From Azolla caroliniana (Eukaryota; Polypodiophyta), in the NCBI GenBank assembly GCA_043228905.1, contig JBHGNT010000002.1, forward strand, positions 27,590,001 to 27,654,000: a stretch of DNA of 64,000 bases, in the 5' to 3' direction. Position numbers and translations under genes: made by a program. Below, one piece after another: positions 62,369 through 64,000 of this stretch (position 1 is the first letter of the stretch; each line of letters starts with the position of its first letter). Under the pieces are notes generated by a model, which saw only the letters and a list, made by a program, of their open reading frames with translations, was not told the origin of the DNA and did not search any database.

Positions 62369-63160
62369 ACGGTAAACCACCGGTTCGAGTACGGGGCACT
62401 CGACGGTTCGAGGATGCCCATATCGACTTTCTGCCTCAACAGCTCCATCAGCTCCGGGATGTGACCTCTCGGTACCGGAATTGGTTTGAGATTCCACAGC
62501 ACATGCGATACCGTGAATATCACCATCGGCTTCACGACTATCGGGTCTACGCACCCAATCTCTTCCGGTGAGAATGCGAAGGCTTTCTCGTGCCTTCCGA
62601 GCATTCTCTGAAACCGGTCTTCTTCCGCCGGCAGTAGGAAACCGCCCCCACCGATTTTGAGCTCCCGTAGCGTTCTGTCGGTGAAGGTGTGTCCTATGCA
62701 GGCCGGATCTCGTAAACTGGGGTCCGACGCGACCCCCTTGATTCGCAACTCGCTGCCCTCCGGTAAGGGTGTCGTGACTGGCCTTACCTTCCGGTCCACA
62801 GTCTTGTACTTCGTGTTAACCCGGGCCGTCCGATCCAACTCGAGCCCCCGATTGAAGTCCGCGATGACTTCGTACATCTCTTCTGAACAAACCGGTATCA
62901 TTCGGTCCTCTTTAAGGCCTTCTCCGACCACCTCTCGCAGTATTCCCAAGGTATCGTCGAAGGAGACCGCCTCCACGGCTCCGTTGATTTCCTCGCTGGG
63001 CCCGAGAACTCTGCACGCCCGAAGTCGCTCTTCCACCCTTGTCTTTTCTCGGCCAACGACGCCGACTATCGTACACCCTCCGTTGTCGGAGAAACAAAAC
63101 TTCCTACTTATGGTACAAGGTTTCTTCGGTTTCGCCTCTATCGTACATTTGTGGGGTTTT
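62369..63160 (-). pseudogene. Gypsy J pol, N-terminal part
   Basis: Runs from the Cys-rich start (CTISRKFCFSDNGGCTIVG) through KTRVEERLRACRVLG and VDRKVRP to MGILEPSSAPYSNRWFTV, where K interrupts. It aligns with the first quarter of the element C pol. It is open apart from the K insertion in this part. Confidence 0.88.
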
Positions 63161-64000
63161 CCCGGAGTGTCCGGACTGTCTCGGCCCCATGCCTTGACAG
63201 CCCTCTCTAAAAATCCTCTCAGTTCTCGCCACCGAGGGACTCGCGGTTTCGCTCGTGGTTCGGTCGCACCGTCAGGAACTGGACCGAATGACGCCCGTCC
63301 TGACTCTTGACCCTCGCGTAAGCCGACCCGTTGTCCAGCACCTTGGTCTCCATCCGCGCTGCCGTAATGTACGGTTCTCCCAGTATGACCGGGTGCGAGG
63401 ACGTCTCCTGCACAAAGAAGTGTTGATCTATCTCGATGTCGCCGATCTTAACTCGCACGTTTGGGCAGGCCCCGTGTAGTTCCTCGATGGCGCGCGTCGC
63501 CGCCCGTATCTTCCACCCGTGCTTGGTGTTGATCGGCCATTTCCCCTTCTTGTAGAAGTCCATGGACATCAGGTTTATTTCCGAACCGTGGTCCACCAAC
63601 GCAACCACCGGTTCCTAAACATCTCCGATCTTCACCAGGGTTTCTGTGGTCGCTCGGGCCAGTGTGGCCTCGAATAGTGGCTCTCCGCCCACTCATCTTC
63701 CAGCGCCATGTCCTCTATGTGCGTCGTCCGCACCTCCACCGGCCTTTCCGGTTCTGCCTCCGTCGACAGCCTCTTCCTTTTCACCAAGTCCACGATGGAG
63801 TCGTGGAACTCCTTCTTGGCGATTCCGAGCACCTCCCACAACGACAGTTCCACCTTGCTGTCGAGGATTCGTTCTTCCAGGACCTTTCGTAGGTCCGTGG
63901 TCCTTTCGATCTCCGTGCCCAAACGGTATCCGCCCTTCTTGTGGTTATCCCGGGCACTGGACTCACCGGCCTCGTTCCGTTTCGGCCCGAATCGGGTTTT
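63161..64000 (-). pseudogene. Gypsy J gag-protease, partial
   Basis: The protease ALVDHGSEINLMSMDF lies at about 63550-63600 with PVILGEPYI downstream, same DHG as in element C. A TAG replaces Gln just before the protease (about 63616), and a TGA shortens the C-terminus near 63219. Frame changes occur near 63650. The gag N-terminus is outside the window. Confidence 0.85.

Larger units (their letters stand above)
54975..64000 (-). mobile_element. Gypsy J, C-related, split by K, runs off the window
   Basis: Minus-strand element inserted in RNase H/downstream of gypsy H. Layout right to left: gag-protease (to 63219), pol (63160-62369, then 58350-55640), polypurine tract, LTR. Element K is inserted in RT at the codons for WFTV|PKKN. 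Pol and gag closely match element C but contain several stops, so J is dead. Confidence 0.92.

Overview
This is nuclear DNA of a flowering plant. It holds one clear host gene, a miR160-regulated auxin response factor at 9774-13167 on the plus strand with GC-rich exons. Almost everything else is transposable elements in AT-rich, microsatellite-rich intergenic DNA. The GC-rich ARF exon would suit a monocot or an early-diverging angiosperm, but I cannot place the species from sequence alone.

Layout. 1-4600: a short tandem duplication, a 5'-truncated LINE reverse transcriptase (minus), two facing tRNA-derived SINE-like heads, and two LINE C-terminal scraps. 4600-8740: no recognisable gene. 8740-9773: a very dense run of CT, CA, CTC and poly-C repeats leading into the ARF. 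9774-13167: ARF in three exons. 15.3-21.4 kb: a decayed Ty1/copia element (minus). 22981-23425: a copia solo LTR; another copia element of the same LTR family (A) starts at 24799.

24.8-38.2 kb is a three-level nest. Copia A was split inside gag by an intact copia B (25502-38136, target duplication CAAGA). B's 5' LTR was split in turn by a nearly pristine, apparently complete Ty3/gypsy element C (25839-33121, minus). 38.2-44.3 kb is an old gypsy element E (minus) carrying several solo LTRs. One locus is three deep (F2, then F1, then L), and one copia solo LTR (D) sits exactly inside the RT. 44.9-54.97 kb is a second old gypsy element H (plus). A 6.5-kb probable DNA transposon (45553-52090) splits its gag; this carries a multi-exon gene of unknown function and about 35 copies of the palindrome TAGCTAATTAGCTA. 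54975 to the window end is gypsy J (minus, related to C), split in its RT by a gag-less relative K (58351-62368, plus).

Two signals stand out. First, the gypsy lineage C/J/K and its solo LTRs (F1, F2, G, L) has LTR ends TGTCG...CGACA/CACA and makes 4-bp target duplications, every one centred on CG (ACGT, ACGC, GCGC/T, ACGG, GCGG). Its protease reads D-H-G and its RT reads F-L-D-D. Second, the insertion in H combines an 11-bp target duplication, poorly matched ends, a spliced non-transposase gene and a large palindromic repeat array, a layout that recalls MULE/VANDAL-type elements.
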